Assembly (NCBI GenBank): GCA_934717185.1
Contig: CAKUYQ010000026.1
Span: 1 to 37,492, forward strand
Origin: an uncultured Bacteroidales bacterium
Lineage (GTDB): Bacteria; Bacteroidota; Bacteroidia; Bacteroidales; UBA932
Direction of reading: 5' to 3'
DNA: 37,492 nt
A program made the position numbers and the translations under genes. The notes below the pieces were generated by a model. It saw only the letters and a list, made by a program, of their open reading frames with translations. It had not been told where the DNA came from and did no database searches. Within the stretch, counting starts at the first letter, position 1. Every line of letters begins with the position of its first letter. Below are positions 26,042-34,905 of the stretch, in pieces.

Positions 26042-26134
26042 GACCCAAAAATAGTCAAATAAGCTTAAAAAGAGAAATTTTTAAAAAAAAATGAAAAAAT
26101 TTGATAATCATTATGATAATTAAAAATATTGGTG

Positions 26135-26142
26135 TATTTTTG
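26135..26142 (+). promoter_or_regulatory. Bacteroidetes-type -7 box (TATTTTTG)
   Basis: TATTTTTG is a full TAnnTTTG match, 41 bases before the HU-family ATG at 26184, in an AT-rich stretch. No exact -33 element is seen. Confidence 0.6.
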
Positions 26143-26183
26143 TCACCCCAAAATAAATAATAACATTTTTAATACATAATATT

Positions 26184-26468
26184 ATGACTAAGGCAGATAT
26201 AGTTAATGAGGTTGCTAAAGCAACAGGTATGCAAAAGACAGACGTTCAGAATATTGTTGATCGTTTTATGGAGGCTGTTAAGGACTCTTTAGCAAACGAC
26301 AATAATGTATATCTTCGTGGTTTTGGTAGTTTCATTATTAAGAAACGTGCTGAAAAGACAGCCAGGAACATCTCTAAGAATACTACTTTGATTATCCCTG
26401 AGCACAATATCCCTTCATTCAAACCTGCTAAGGTTTTCATGAACAAAGTGAAACATAACGTTAAATAG
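26184..26468 (+). CDS. HU/IHF-family DNA-binding protein
   Basis: A 94-residue protein with the HU fold: two N-terminal helices (TKADIVNEVAKATGMQKTDV and on), then VYLRGFGSFIIKKRAEKTARN and the DNA-binding arm with HNIPSFKPAK, the family's PxFKPGK motif. It binds and bends DNA without strong sequence need, as a homo- or heterodimer. The downstream 30-codon gene starts 24 bases after its stop and is probably cotranscribed. Confidence 0.95.
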   Translation: MTKADIVNEVAKATGMQKTDVQNIVDRFMEAVKDSLANDNNVYLRGFGSFIIKKRAEKTARNISKNTTLIIPEHNIPSFKPAKVFMNKVKHNVK

Positions 26469-26492
26469 TTAACCGATATAAAATTTTTAATT

Positions 26493-26585
26493 ATGCCAAG
26501 CGGAAAGAAAAGAAAGAGACATAAAATGTCTACTCACAAGCGTAAAAAACGTCTTCGTAAGAATAGACATAAGAAGCGTAAATAG
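26493..26585 (+). CDS. AURKAIP1/COX24-type 30-residue basic protein
   Basis: The ORF codes for 30 residues, MPSGKKRKRHKMSTHKRKKR followed by LRKNRHKKRK, so it is below most length cut-offs. The pattern KKRKRHKMxTHKRKKRLRKNRHKKK is that of the AURKAIP1/COX24 C-terminal domain, which in mitochondria belongs to a small-subunit ribosomal protein (mS38); in Bacteroidetes very short copies are annotated with this name. A ribosomal role is likely by family, not shown here. It follows the HU gene closely. Confidence 0.82.
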   Translation: MPSGKKRKRHKMSTHKRKKRLRKNRHKKRK

Positions 26586-26589
26586 ATGA

Positions 26590-26716
26590 TCTATTAACCG
26601 GAGGGAACGTTGTTGCTGATTCTCGGTTAGTAGCGAGTCTGTTAGGTTTCCCTCAATAAAGCGCTACAGCCTCCCGAAATCCAAAGCTATTTCTAAAAGG
26701 AGTGCGTGGCGCTTAA
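26590..26716 (+). other. Structured non-coding stretch upstream of rng
   Basis: No ORF is seen. Two hairpins can be drawn: GAGGGAA (26601) with TTCCCTC (26649 region), and AAGCGC (26659 region) with GCGCTT (26709 region), the latter extended by CCTCC/GGAG inside. The GC content is higher than in neighbouring gaps. It could be a small RNA or the 3' end of the HU transcript. I cannot assign a known family. Confidence 0.4.
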
Positions 26717-26723
26717 TTATTTT

Positions 26724-26836
26724 AGTAAGCGTTAAAAATAAGTTGGTAAAGATTTAGCTGTATTTTTGAGAAAAGAAATATAGACCAAAAAGACAATTAA
26801 AGATTAACAAGTTATTTTTTTAAGATTACTTAAGAC
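26724..26836 (+). repeat. Intergenic hairpin repeat, copy B
   Basis: The first 27 bases are identical to 13191-13217. The right half (AAAGATTAACAAGTTATTTT then TTTAAGATTACTTAAGAC) resembles copies A and C. Here the two halves are parted by about 50 bases that include a promoter-like TATTTTTG at 26761. It lies directly before rng. Confidence 0.7.
26761..26768 (+). promoter_or_regulatory. Bacteroidetes-type -7 box for rng (TATTTTTG)
   Basis: TATTTTTG fits TAnnTTTG and stands inside repeat copy B, 78 bases before the rng ATG. The leader would contain the right arm of the repeat. RNase E in E. coli controls its own mRNA through its leader, so this leader may matter; that link is inference. Confidence 0.5.
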
Positions 26837-26845
26837 TAAATACAG

Positions 26846-28396
26846 ATGGAGAAAGATTTAATTATTGATGTAGGTGTTGAAGAGATCTCCATTGCTCTGT
26901 TGGAAAATCACAGATTGGCAGAGTTGAATAAGGAAAAGATTAATGTTTCCTATTCAGTGGGAGATGTCTATTTAGGGCGAGTTAAAAAGATAATGCCTGC
27001 TCTTAACGCCGCATTTGTAGACATTGGGGATGATAAAGATGCTTTCATCCACTATCTGGATCTTGGTCTGAACTTTAAAACATTTGATTATTTTGTAAAA
27101 CAGCTTAACCCCAACAAGGATGTAAGATGTTTCTTCTCTAATCTTAAATCCTTCCCCATATTAGAGAAAGAGGGAAAGATTGGAGATGTGTTAGAGGTTA
27201 ACCAACCTGTTGTTGTACAGATTGTAAAGGAGCCTATTTCAACAAAAGGATCGAGACTTACTGCAGAGATCTCCATAGCGGGAAGAAATCTTGTTCTGCT
27301 GCCTTTTGCAGAGAAGGTGAGTATATCTCAGAAGATCTCTTCAAAAGAGGAAAAAAAGAGATTGGAGAGATTGGTATATTCTATTCTACCCCAGAATTAT
27401 GGTGTTATAATTAGGACGGCTGCTGAGGGCAAGAAAGCTGCAGTCCTGGATGCTGAACTTAAATCTCTTATAAAAAAATGGGAAGATTCCTGGTCTAAGC
27501 TTGTATCCAAGAAAACTCCTCAACTGCTCTTTACAGAGAACAGTAGAACGACAACTATATTAAGGGATCTCTTGAATGATTCATTTACAAATATTTACGT
27601 AAATGACGAAACTGTTTACGAAGAGATTAAAGATTATGTTAATAAAATCTCTCCGGAACAGGAAAAGATAGTAAGGCTCTATAAGGGAGAAACACCGATT
27701 TTTGACAATTTTGACGTAACAAAACAGATAAAAGGTGCTTTTGGAAAAGTGGTTCCAATAAAACAGGGAGCCTATATTGTAATAGAACACACCGAGGCGC
27801 TTTTTGTTGTAGATGTCAATAGCGGTATAAGGGCTAAAAACGGTATAGGGCAGGAGGATAATGCATTTGAAGTTAACCTGCACGCTGCTGATGAAATTGC
27901 GAGGCAGCTTAAGTTAAGAGATATTGGCGGAATTATTATAGTCGATTTTATAGATATGGATAGTTCCGAACACAGATTGAAACTCTATAAACATGTACAG
28001 GAACTTCTTGCAGGCGACAGAGCAAAGCATAATGTCTTGCCCCTTACCAAATTTGGATTGATGCAGATAACACGGCAACGTGTAAGACCTGCTACGGAGA
28101 TTCAGGTAAATGAAAAATGCCCAATGTGTCACGGTACAGGTGAGATAACACCAAGCATACTTATAGACAAGACATTGGAGCGTGAATTAGCATATTTTAC
28201 CAAAGAAAAGGAGATTAAGAGCTTTGTGCTAATAACAAATCCTATTTTAGAGGCTTATCTTAACAAAGGCTTTTTTACAAGTATAAGAAAAAATTGGTGT
28301 AAGAAATATAATTGCAAAATAGTCATTCAGACCAATACCGACTATGCTTTGCTGCAATATCAGTGGCAGGACAAAGAGGGTAACAAGATAGAGTAA
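26846..28396 (+). CDS. rng: Ribonuclease E/G family endoribonuclease
   Basis: Cuts single-stranded AU-rich RNA for rRNA processing and mRNA decay. The S1-like domain occupies about 37-130 (VGDVYLGRVKKIMPALNAAF). The catalytic metal-binding Asp residues are D323 in VVDVNSG and D367 in IIVDFIDM. The Zn-link CPMC lies at 425-428, in KCPMCHGTG. At 516 residues, with no long disordered tail, it matches RNase G or a short RNase E. It is convergent with argH and they share a terminator. Confidence 0.95.
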   Translation: MEKDLIIDVGVEEISIALLENHRLAELNKEKINVSYSVGDVYLGRVKKIMPALNAAFVDIGDDKDAFIHYLDLGLNFKTFDYFVKQLNPNKDVRCFFSNLKSFPILEKEGKIGDVLEVNQPVVVQIVKEPISTKGSRLTAEISIAGRNLVLLPFAEKVSISQKISSKEEKKRLERLVYSILPQNYGVIIRTAAEGKKAAVLDAELKSLIKKWEDSWSKLVSKKTPQLLFTENSRTTTILRDLLNDSFTNIYVNDETVYEEIKDYVNKISPEQEKIVRLYKGETPIFDNFDVTKQIKGAFGKVVPIKQGAYIVIEHTEALFVVDVNSGIRAKNGIGQEDNAFEVNLHAADEIARQLKLRDIGGIIIVDFIDMDSSEHRLKLYKHVQELLAGDRAKHNVLPLTKFGLMQITRQRVRPATEIQVNEKCPMCHGTGEITPSILIDKTLERELAYFTKEKEIKSFVLITNPILEAYLNKGFFTSIRKNWCKKYNCKIVIQTNTDYALLQYQWQDKEGNKIE

Positions 28397-28422
28397 ATCA
28401 AGGGGCCGATGCCCCTTGATTT
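28395..28422. terminator. Bidirectional terminator between rng and argH
   Basis: AAATCAAGGGGC (28395-28406) and GCCCCTTGATTT (28411-28422) are exact inverted repeats around CGAT, with T-rich continuations on both strands. The stem reaches the stop codon regions of both genes, rng ending at 28396 and argH at 28421. Confidence 0.88.
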
Positions 28423-29707
28423 ATTTATATGCCCTCTCCATCTTGATTTTTATCTCTTCTGTGCAGAGATTGCCTATACTGCCTTTATGTGTATACGATG
28501 GCGTATCTTTATGTTTGAATTTACCGCAATTTACTTCAATTCCTACCTCTTTATATGCATCCCTAAAAGGTATACCGTTTAGTACTCGTCTGTTAACCTC
28601 TTCAACTGTAAATAGATACTCATATTTTGAATCACTAAGAATATTCTCATTGACTTTAGTATTCTTTAGAAGATATGTTGTCATGTATAACGATTTATGC
28701 ATCATTTCAATAGCCGGGAACAGAATATCCTTTAAAAGCTGATAATCCCTGTGATAACCGTTTATCATATTTGTTGTAAGCAATGAGATTTCGTTATGAA
28801 CACTTTGTATCCTGTTACAGTTGCCTCTTATTATCTCCCAAACATCGGGGTTCTTCTTGTGCGGCATTATACTGCTGCCTGTGGTCAATTTGTCGGGAAG
28901 CGAAATAAAACCAAAATTAGGGCAGATAAATAGAATATTGTCTGTTGCAAGCCTGTTGATTGTTGTTGCAAGCAGGCTCATTGCAGATGCTATTGCCTTC
29001 TCACATTTTCCGCGGCTCATTTGCGCAGCTACAGAGTTATAATTCAGCGTGCCGAACTCTAATAAATTTGTAGTTAGATCTCTGTCTAATGGAAATGAAC
29101 TGCCGTAGCCTGCCGCTGAGCCGAGCGGGTTTTCGTCTGCAATCCTATATGCTGCCGAGAGCATGATCATGTCGTCTGTAAGTGCTTCTGCATATGCGCC
29201 AAACCACAATCCAAACGAAGATGGCATTGCTATCTGTGTGTGTGTGTAGCCAGGCAAAAGAATATCTTTATACCTTTCGCTAAGCTCCTGCAGCAGATTG
29301 AACAGCTCTAACACCTCGCTCTTCAGTTTTTTAAGTTCATCTTTAAAAAACAGTTTGAGATCTACAAGAACCTGGTCGTTTCTTGAACGTCCGGAATGGA
29401 TTTTCTTTCCAAGATCTCCAAGTTTTGATGTGAGCATAATCTCTACCTGAGAGTGTATATCCTCTACATCGTCGGCGAGCTTGAAACTCCCTGCCTCAAC
29501 CATCTCTAAAATGTTTTTCAACTCGCAGGAAAGCAACTTGAACTCCTCCTCCTTTAGCAGCCCTATCTTTGTAAGCATCTCTATATGGGCTAAAGAACCA
29601 AGTATGTCGTACTTGGCCAATCTTAAATCCAAGATCCTGTCGTTGCCAACTGTAAATTCTTCAACTATATCTTCGGCTTTTGTGCCTTTGTTCCATAATG
29701 TACTCAT
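28421..29707 (-). CDS. argH: Argininosuccinate lyase
   Basis: Splits argininosuccinate into arginine and fumarate, the last step of arginine synthesis. The fumarase/aspartase-superfamily signature GSSIMPHKKNPD is present, along with SGRSRNDQV and the TTNMINGYHRDYQ segment. At 428 residues it is slightly shorter than E. coli ArgH (457). It is the last gene of the arg operon, eight bases after argE'. One antisense copy of the TTTGTCGGGAAGC 13-mer lies within it (28889-28901). Confidence 0.96.
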   Translation of the reverse strand: MSTLWNKGTKAEDIVEEFTVGNDRILDLRLAKYDILGSLAHIEMLTKIGLLKEEEFKLLSCELKNILEMVEAGSFKLADDVEDIHSQVEIMLTSKLGDLGKKIHSGRSRNDQVLVDLKLFFKDELKKLKSEVLELFNLLQELSERYKDILLPGYTHTQIAMPSSFGLWFGAYAEALTDDMIMLSAAYRIADENPLGSAAGYGSSFPLDRDLTTNLLEFGTLNYNSVAAQMSRGKCEKAIASAMSLLATTINRLATDNILFICPNFGFISLPDKLTTGSSIMPHKKNPDVWEIIRGNCNRIQSVHNEISLLTTNMINGYHRDYQLLKDILFPAIEMMHKSLYMTTYLLKNTKVNENILSDSKYEYLFTVEEVNRRVLNGIPFRDAYKEVGIEVNCGKFKHKDTPSYTHKGSIGNLCTEEIKIKMERAYK

Positions 29708-29715
29708 AACTGTCC

Positions 29716-30873
29716 TTAGATTAATTTGTTAATCTCATTAATGTACTTTGTGTAAAGTTCAATTCCCTGCTCTATCTCTTCTATTTCAATATACTCATCT
29801 GCTTTGTGGCTCCTTGATGAGTCTCCTGGACCAGCCTTTATGGCAGGAATATCCAACCTCATCCAATCTGATGTTGTGGGGGAGAGAAAGCTTTTAAGGC
29901 CAATCAGACTTCCTGCTCTAAGTAGCAGTCTACCGTAGCAATCTTCTTGCGGAGTAACAGATGTTCTGTTGTTAAGATTTCTTGCAGATACCTTGCTTTG
30001 CAATAGTTCGCTTATTATTTGAACAAGCTCTATGTTGCTGTAACACTCTGTTGTTCTTATATCTACTGTGAAACGTGCCTCTGCCGGTACAATATTATGC
30101 ACGGTACCGCTGTTAAATATTGTTGTGGTCATCTTTACATCTCCAAATAGTGGAGAACGTTTTGGGAATGTGAGTTCTCTAAGTCTGTTGATGTCATCCA
30201 TCGCCTTATATATGGCATTTTCACCCTCATCTCTCGCTGCATGTCCGGCTTTACCTTTGGCAACACAATCAATTACAAGAAGACCTCTCTCTCCAACAGC
30301 CATCTCTGTTTTTGTTGGTTCCCCGACAATGGCAAAATTAGGGTATCTGAATGATTGATTCTCTTTTTCCCATTCCCTGAACTTTTCAAGTACCAAGGTT
30401 AATCCGTTGCTACCGCTCTTCTCCTCCTCTGCAGAGAGTACAAGAATAAGATTGATTTGCGGAGTCTCTTCAATATTGCTCTTGTAAAGATCCTTGCACT
30501 TTAAGTAGTAGTTTAAAGCAGAAGTTACCATGCAGACAACACAACCGCCATCATCGTTTGAACCAAGGCCGAAAACTTTATTCTCCTTTATAAACGGCTC
30601 TACAGGGTTAAAACTGTAATCCTTTGCCGGCGGTACGGTATCTATGTGCGAAACCATAAGCAGGGTAGGGGTGTCTTTATGTAATATTGTTGGAAATAGT
30701 ATAAGGTTATTTCCTATCCTCTCAATTTCAAATCCGTTCCTCTCCTTATATTTCCCAATTACATTCATAAGGTAGTCTGCCCTGTTACTTTCTCTGCATG
30801 TAATAGATTCAATAGCAATCATCTGCATGAGCAGTTCAATTGCAAAAGAGCTGTTTAATTGTTGCGGTTGCAT
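29716..30873 (-). CDS. argE': M20-family deacylase (acyl-citrulline/ornithine)
   Basis: I start at ATG 30873 (MQPQQLNSS, 385 residues), because the longer frame to 30948 would overlap the argB end and adds residues unlike the family. Zinc-binding features of M20 peptidases are present: MVSHIDTVP (first His/Asp), LGSNDDGG (bridging Asp), LSAEEEKSGSNG (Glu pair) and a late KAGPGDSSRSHKADEY His. In Bacteroidetes the enzyme removes the N-succinyl group from succinylcitrulline rather than acting on acetylornithine; the neighbouring argF' supports this, but the acyl group is inferred. Confidence 0.9.
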   Translation of the reverse strand: MQPQQLNSSFAIELLMQMIAIESITCRESNRADYLMNVIGKYKERNGFEIERIGNNLILFPTILHKDTPTLLMVSHIDTVPPAKDYSFNPVEPFIKENKVFGLGSNDDGGCVVCMVTSALNYYLKCKDLYKSNIEETPQINLILVLSAEEEKSGSNGLTLVLEKFREWEKENQSFRYPNFAIVGEPTKTEMAVGERGLLVIDCVAKGKAGHAARDEGENAIYKAMDDINRLRELTFPKRSPLFGDVKMTTTIFNSGTVHNIVPAEARFTVDIRTTECYSNIELVQIISELLQSKVSARNLNNRTSVTPQEDCYGRLLLRAGSLIGLKSFLSPTTSDWMRLDIPAIKAGPGDSSRSHKADEYIEIEEIEQGIELYTKYINEINKLI

Positions 30874-30901
30874 ATTCGCATTTTTGCAGGTATTGTAAAT
30901 T

Positions 30902-31678
30902 CTATAATTTGAGAATTGTCTCCCTGTCGTTAAGAAGGTTCTCTGCATTCTTTATTATTACCCTGTTTACACCGTTATTCAGAGCACTAAAGGCATTGTC
31001 CATTTTTGGAATCATTCCGTCTGCAATAATCTTTTCCTGTAGCAGATTATTGTACTCTTTAGAGGTAATCAAAGGTATTACGGATGTATCATCATTCTTG
31101 TCATACAACACACCGTCTTTTTCAAAGCAGTAGATAAGATCTACATTAAAATCCTTTGTCATTGCAACTGCAATTGCAGACGCCATTGTATCTGCATTGG
31201 TATTGAGTAGGGTACCGTTGGAATTATGCGTTATTGCGCAAAAAACGGGAACCATTCCTCTGCCAAGCAATTGTTCAAGGAAAAGGGTATCTATCTTATT
31301 TGCATCTACATCGCCAACATATCCCCAGTCCATATTGGGATCCTCTCTTTTTACTGCGGGAACAACGCCTCCGTCTGCTCCGCATAAACCTATTGCATTA
31401 GTCCCGTATCCTTGTAGTTTAGCAACAATCTGCTTGTTTATAAGTCCTGCGTATAACGATGTTACTAACCTTAGCGTCTTCTCATCTGTTACCCTTCTTC
31501 CATTCACCATCTTAACCTCTATCCCAAGTTTTGGAGAGATCTGAGATGCTATCTTTCCACCTCCATGTATTAAGATCTTAGGCCCCTGTATTTTATGCAG
31601 TTTTAGCAGGAACTCATCTAATTTAAGTGGTTCATCTACCACGTTTCCACCTATTTTAACAATTGTAAGTTTCTTCAT
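30902..31678 (-). CDS. argB: N-acylglutamate kinase
   Basis: Phosphorylates the gamma-carboxyl of N-acetyl- or N-succinyl-glutamate, step 2 of the pathway. The amino-acid-kinase fold shows KIGGNVVDE, IHGGGKIAS for phosphate binding, VNGRRVTDEKTL, NTNADTMAS and MIPKMDNAF with the catalytic Lys. At 258 residues it is typical of short ArgB proteins. The acyl group is likely succinyl, given argF'. It sits 29 bases after argF' and 28 before argE'. Confidence 0.94.
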   Translation of the reverse strand: MKKLTIVKIGGNVVDEPLKLDEFLLKLHKIQGPKILIHGGGKIASQISPKLGIEVKMVNGRRVTDEKTLRLVTSLYAGLINKQIVAKLQGYGTNAIGLCGADGGVVPAVKREDPNMDWGYVGDVDANKIDTLFLEQLLGRGMVPVFCAITHNSNGTLLNTNADTMASAIAVAMTKDFNVDLIYCFEKDGVLYDKNDDTSVIPLITSKEYNNLLQEKIIADGMIPKMDNAFSALNNGVNRVIIKNAENLLNDRETILKL

Positions 31679-31707
31679 GCTATCAAAATATTCATGTTTA
31701 TAAAGTA

Positions 31708-32664
31708 CTATCTATTGCTTAGCAGTATCTCTTTTATTACTGTCTGTGCAGAAACTACTCTGTTGGCTGCCTCCGGAATGACTATAGAGTTTTTACTCTC
31801 AATAACCTCATCTGTAACTATCATATTCCTTCTTACGGGAAGGCAGTGCATAAAGTACGCATCATTTGTAAGTAACATTTTTTTGCTGTCTACAGTCCAT
31901 GATGTATCTGTATTTATGACTTTTCCGTAGTTTTCATCCGAGAAGACAGACCAGTTTTTTGCGTAGATGAAATCAGCTCCGTCAAAAGCTTTCTCCTGAT
32001 TATACGTAATGGCAGCTCCCTTTGTAAATTGTGTAGATAGCTCATAACCCTTTGGATGTGTGATTACAACCTCATAACCCGCTGCAACTGCCCATTGCGC
32101 AAATGAGTTTGGCACAGCCTGAGGAAGTGCTTTTGGATGCGGAGCCCATGTAAGGACAACTTTAGGATTTGCCTTTTTCTTGTACTCCTCTATTGTAATT
32201 ATGTCTGCAAATGCTTGCAACGGATGCCCTGTGGCAGCCTCTAAACTTATTACAGGTTTGCCGCTAAGTTCAACAAACTGCATGAGGATCTTTTCTGTAT
32301 AGTCGTCCTGTTTATTCTCAAATCTTGCAAAACTCCTTACACCTATGATGTCGCAATAGCACCCCATAACCGGAATGGCTTCGAGCATGTGTTCGGGCTT
32401 ATCGCCATCCATAACAACACCTCTTTCCGTTTCTAACTTCCATGCTCCTTGGTTTATATCCAACACCATAACATTCATTCCAAGGTTCATGGCTGCTTTT
32501 TGGGTGCTGAGCCTTGTTCTAAGGCTTGAGTTAAAGAATATAAGCAGAATTGTTTTGTTTCTGCCCAAATCACAGTCTGCAAAAGGATTGGCCTTAACAT
32601 ACATTGCTTTCTCTAACATCTGCCGGAGATTCTCTATATCGTGTACAGATAAAAATTTTTTCAT
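31708..32664 (-). CDS. argF': N-succinyl-L-ornithine carbamoyltransferase
   Basis: Transfers the carbamoyl group to N-succinylornithine. The carbamoyl-phosphate loop reads FFNSSLRTRLSTQ (44-56), with HCLPVRR near residue 273 and a conserved ENKQDDY region. The 318-residue sequence is close to the Bacteroides fragilis enzyme, and residue 90 is Pro in GDKPEH; in that enzyme Pro90 governs succinyl over acetyl specificity (acetylornithine enzymes have Glu there). This is the clearest sign of a succinylated arginine pathway. It replaces the ordinary ArgF. Confidence 0.95.
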   Translation of the reverse strand: MKKFLSVHDIENLRQMLEKAMYVKANPFADCDLGRNKTILLIFFNSSLRTRLSTQKAAMNLGMNVMVLDINQGAWKLETERGVVMDGDKPEHMLEAIPVMGCYCDIIGVRSFARFENKQDDYTEKILMQFVELSGKPVISLEAATGHPLQAFADIITIEEYKKKANPKVVLTWAPHPKALPQAVPNSFAQWAVAAGYEVVITHPKGYELSTQFTKGAAITYNQEKAFDGADFIYAKNWSVFSDENYGKVINTDTSWTVDSKKMLLTNDAYFMHCLPVRRNMIVTDEVIESKNSIVIPEAANRVVSAQTVIKEILLSNR

Positions 32665-32712
32665 TGTTTTAGATCTTATTAAGAATATCTATATAAATAT
32701 TTTATATATACT

Positions 32713-33888
32713 TTATGCTAACTTCAAACACCTCTTCAGTGCCGCGATAAAGAGGTCAATCTCCTCTTTGCTAATACACAAAGGTGGTAACAACCTAATT
32801 ACATTTTTACCTGCTCCACCGGTAAAAATATTCTCGTTGAACAGTAGTTGGTTTCTAAGGTCTTGGTATTGTGGGTCCATCTCAATGCCAATCATTAGGC
32901 CAATACCTCTTATCTCTTTAAAAGGGGATTTTCCATTCGCTTTTGTGCATGCCTCTGCAACTTTGTTCAGCTCGTTTGTCAGATATTTGCCAATGGTACC
33001 GGCATTTTCTGTCAGCTTCTCTTTTACAAGTACCTTTAAGGTAGAGAGTGCTGCTGCGCAGGCAAGGTGGTTCCCCCCGAATGTGGTTCCCAACATACCG
33101 TATATAGGTTTTATTTGGGGCGATATTATTATTGCACCCATAGGAAACCCGTTTGCAATTCCTTTGGCCATTGAAACGATATCTGCTTTGAGAGTCTCTC
33201 CATTGTATGTTACGTACTGGTGTGCGTAAAATTTTCCGCTTCTTCCGTATCCGCTCTGTATCTCATCTATAATAAGAAGAGTGCCGGTTTTGGTACATAA
33301 CTCGCGTGCTGCTGCAATAAATTCATTGTTAGGAACATATATTCCTGCCACACCCTGTATCCCCTCTACTATGAATGCTGCGTACTCTTTGGTTTCCAAC
33401 TCCTTTTGCAATTCTGTTATACTGTTCAGCTCAATGAATTTAATGTTCCCGTTACAGTTGAAAGGCGCTTGAATATTAGGGTTGTCGGTAGCCTCTACCG
33501 CGCCGCTTGTACGACCGTGAAAAGCTTTTTTTACTGCAAGAATCTTCTTTCTTCCAGTATGGAAGGAGGCAAGTTTCATTGCGTTTTCATTGGCTTCTGC
33601 TCCGCTATTGCACAAAAAGAGGGAGTAATCGGGGTAACCGCATACCTTACCTAATCTCTCTGCAAACTCTCTTTGCAGGTTGTTCTTTACAGCATTTGAG
33701 TAAAATCCTATTTTATTCAATTGCTCTGTTATACCGTCTATATATTCCGGATTAGAATGGCCTATGCTTATTACGGCATGTCCACCATACAGGTCCAAAT
33801 ATTCATTTCCTTTATTGTCCCATATTTTGCAACCTTTTGCTCTTACGGGTTCTATATCCCATAACGGGTAAACATCAAATAAATTCAT
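32713..33888 (-). CDS. argD: Acylornithine aminotransferase
   Basis: Class III PLP-dependent transaminase that converts N-acylglutamate semialdehyde to N-acylornithine. Visible motifs: GGHAVISIGH, CNSGAEANENAMKLA, FHGRTSGAVEATD, LLIIDEIQSGYGRSG and the PLP-binding Lys in VSMAKGIANGFPMGA. At 391 residues it is of normal size. It lies 36 bases after argC and 48 before argF'. Confidence 0.95.
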   Translation of the reverse strand: MNLFDVYPLWDIEPVRAKGCKIWDNKGNEYLDLYGGHAVISIGHSNPEYIDGITEQLNKIGFYSNAVKNNLQREFAERLGKVCGYPDYSLFLCNSGAEANENAMKLASFHTGRKKILAVKKAFHGRTSGAVEATDNPNIQAPFNCNGNIKFIELNSITELQKELETKEYAAFIVEGIQGVAGIYVPNNEFIAAARELCTKTGTLLIIDEIQSGYGRSGKFYAHQYVTYNGETLKADIVSMAKGIANGFPMGAIIISPQIKPIYGMLGTTFGGNHLACAAALSTLKVLVKEKLTENAGTIGKYLTNELNKVAEACTKANGKSPFKEIRGIGLMIGIEMDPQYQDLRNQLLFNENIFTGGAGKNVIRLLPPLCISKEEIDLFIAALKRCLKLA

Positions 33889-33924
33889 CTTAAAATAACT
33901 TAACTTATAATCAAATCAGCGTAT

Positions 33925-34905
33925 CTAAAATGCAGATGGCTTAAGGCGTAATCCGCAATCTCTTGGGAATCCATACATTAAATTCATATTCTCAACTGCT
34001 TGCCCAGATGCCCCTTTTATAAGGTTGTCTATCACAGAACTTATATGCAGGTACTTGCCATGTTTCTCCAAATGAAGAACAGCTTTGTTCGTATTTACAA
34101 CCTCTTTTAAGCTTACTGGTTTCTCCTTTATAAATACAAATGGCGAATCCTTATAATAGTTGGCGTACAGTTTATCCAATTCCTCTTTGCCAAGGTTGCA
34201 TTCCGTGTATATTGATGCGAATATTCCTCTGGTAAAATCGCCACGCATTGGTACAAATGTAATTTGAGGTGTACTACCCTGTAGTCTGCATATAGTGCGT
34301 TTTATTTCACTAAGGTGCTGGTGTTCAAATAGTTTATAAATAGAGATGTTGTTGTCTCTGTAACTGAAGTGGGTGGTGCCACCCGGGTTCTTTCCGGCTC
34401 CGGTAGAACCTGTTATACCTGTTACGTGCACTTCGTTCACAAGCATTCTTTTTGAGGCCAATGGTGCTATTGCTGTTTGTATGGCAGTGGCGAAACAGCC
34501 CGGATTGGCTACATTCTCTGCATCTTTTATCTCATCTGCAAATGTGTCTGTCAAACCGTAGACAAAGTCTCTGCCTCCATAGTGCGGGTCAATCCTAAAA
34601 TCATTGCCAAGATCTATAACGGATACTTTGTCGGGAAGCAGAGTCTTATCTAAAAACTCTCTTGATATTCCATGCCCCAAGCAGAGAAAGACAAGATCTG
34701 TATCTGCCACAGGCTCTGCCGAAAAGACCATATTGGTCTCTCCAAGCAGATCTGTGTGAACATCGGATAGTTTAACGCCTGCAGATGTGGTGCTTAAAAC
34801 AGAGGTTATGTTTGCACATGGGTGGTTTAGTAGTATCCTCAAAAGCTCTCCTGCAGTGTAGCCGGTTCCCCCTGCAATACAAATATTTACTTTGCTGTCT
34901 TTCAT
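33925..34905 (-). CDS. argC: N-acylglutamyl-phosphate reductase
   Basis: Reduces acylglutamyl phosphate to the semialdehyde with NADPH. The Rossmann start ICIAGGTGYTAGELLRIL and the catalytic Cys in NPGCFATAIQ are present, followed by TGITGSTGAG and HRHLSEI-like EHQHLSEIKRTI. At 326 residues it is a short type-2-like ArgC. The ATG follows the argG stop directly (TAAATG). One copy of the 13-mer lies on the opposite strand at 34627-34639. Confidence 0.95.
   Translation of the reverse strand: MKDSKVNICIAGGTGYTAGELLRILLNHPCANITSVLSTTSAGVKLSDVHTDLLGETNMVFSAEPVADTDLVFLCLGHGISREFLDKTLLPDKVSVIDLGNDFRIDPHYGGRDFVYGLTDTFADEIKDAENVANPGCFATAIQTAIAPLASKRMLVNEVHVTGITGSTGAGKNPGGTTHFSYRDNNISIYKLFEHQHLSEIKRTICRLQGSTPQITFVPMRGDFTRGIFASIYTECNLGKEELDKLYANYYKDSPFVFIKEKPVSLKEVVNTNKAVLHLEKHGKYLHISSVIDNLIKGASGQAVENMNLMYGFPRDCGLRLKPSAF

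Noticed and set aside
30874..30948. Longer start of the M20 deacylase
   Set aside because: It would overlap argB by 47 bases and adds residues not typical of the family.
32375..33229. 284-residue open frame on the + strand across argF' and argD
   Set aside because: It is antisense to two certain genes and its composition is a by-product of their codon use.
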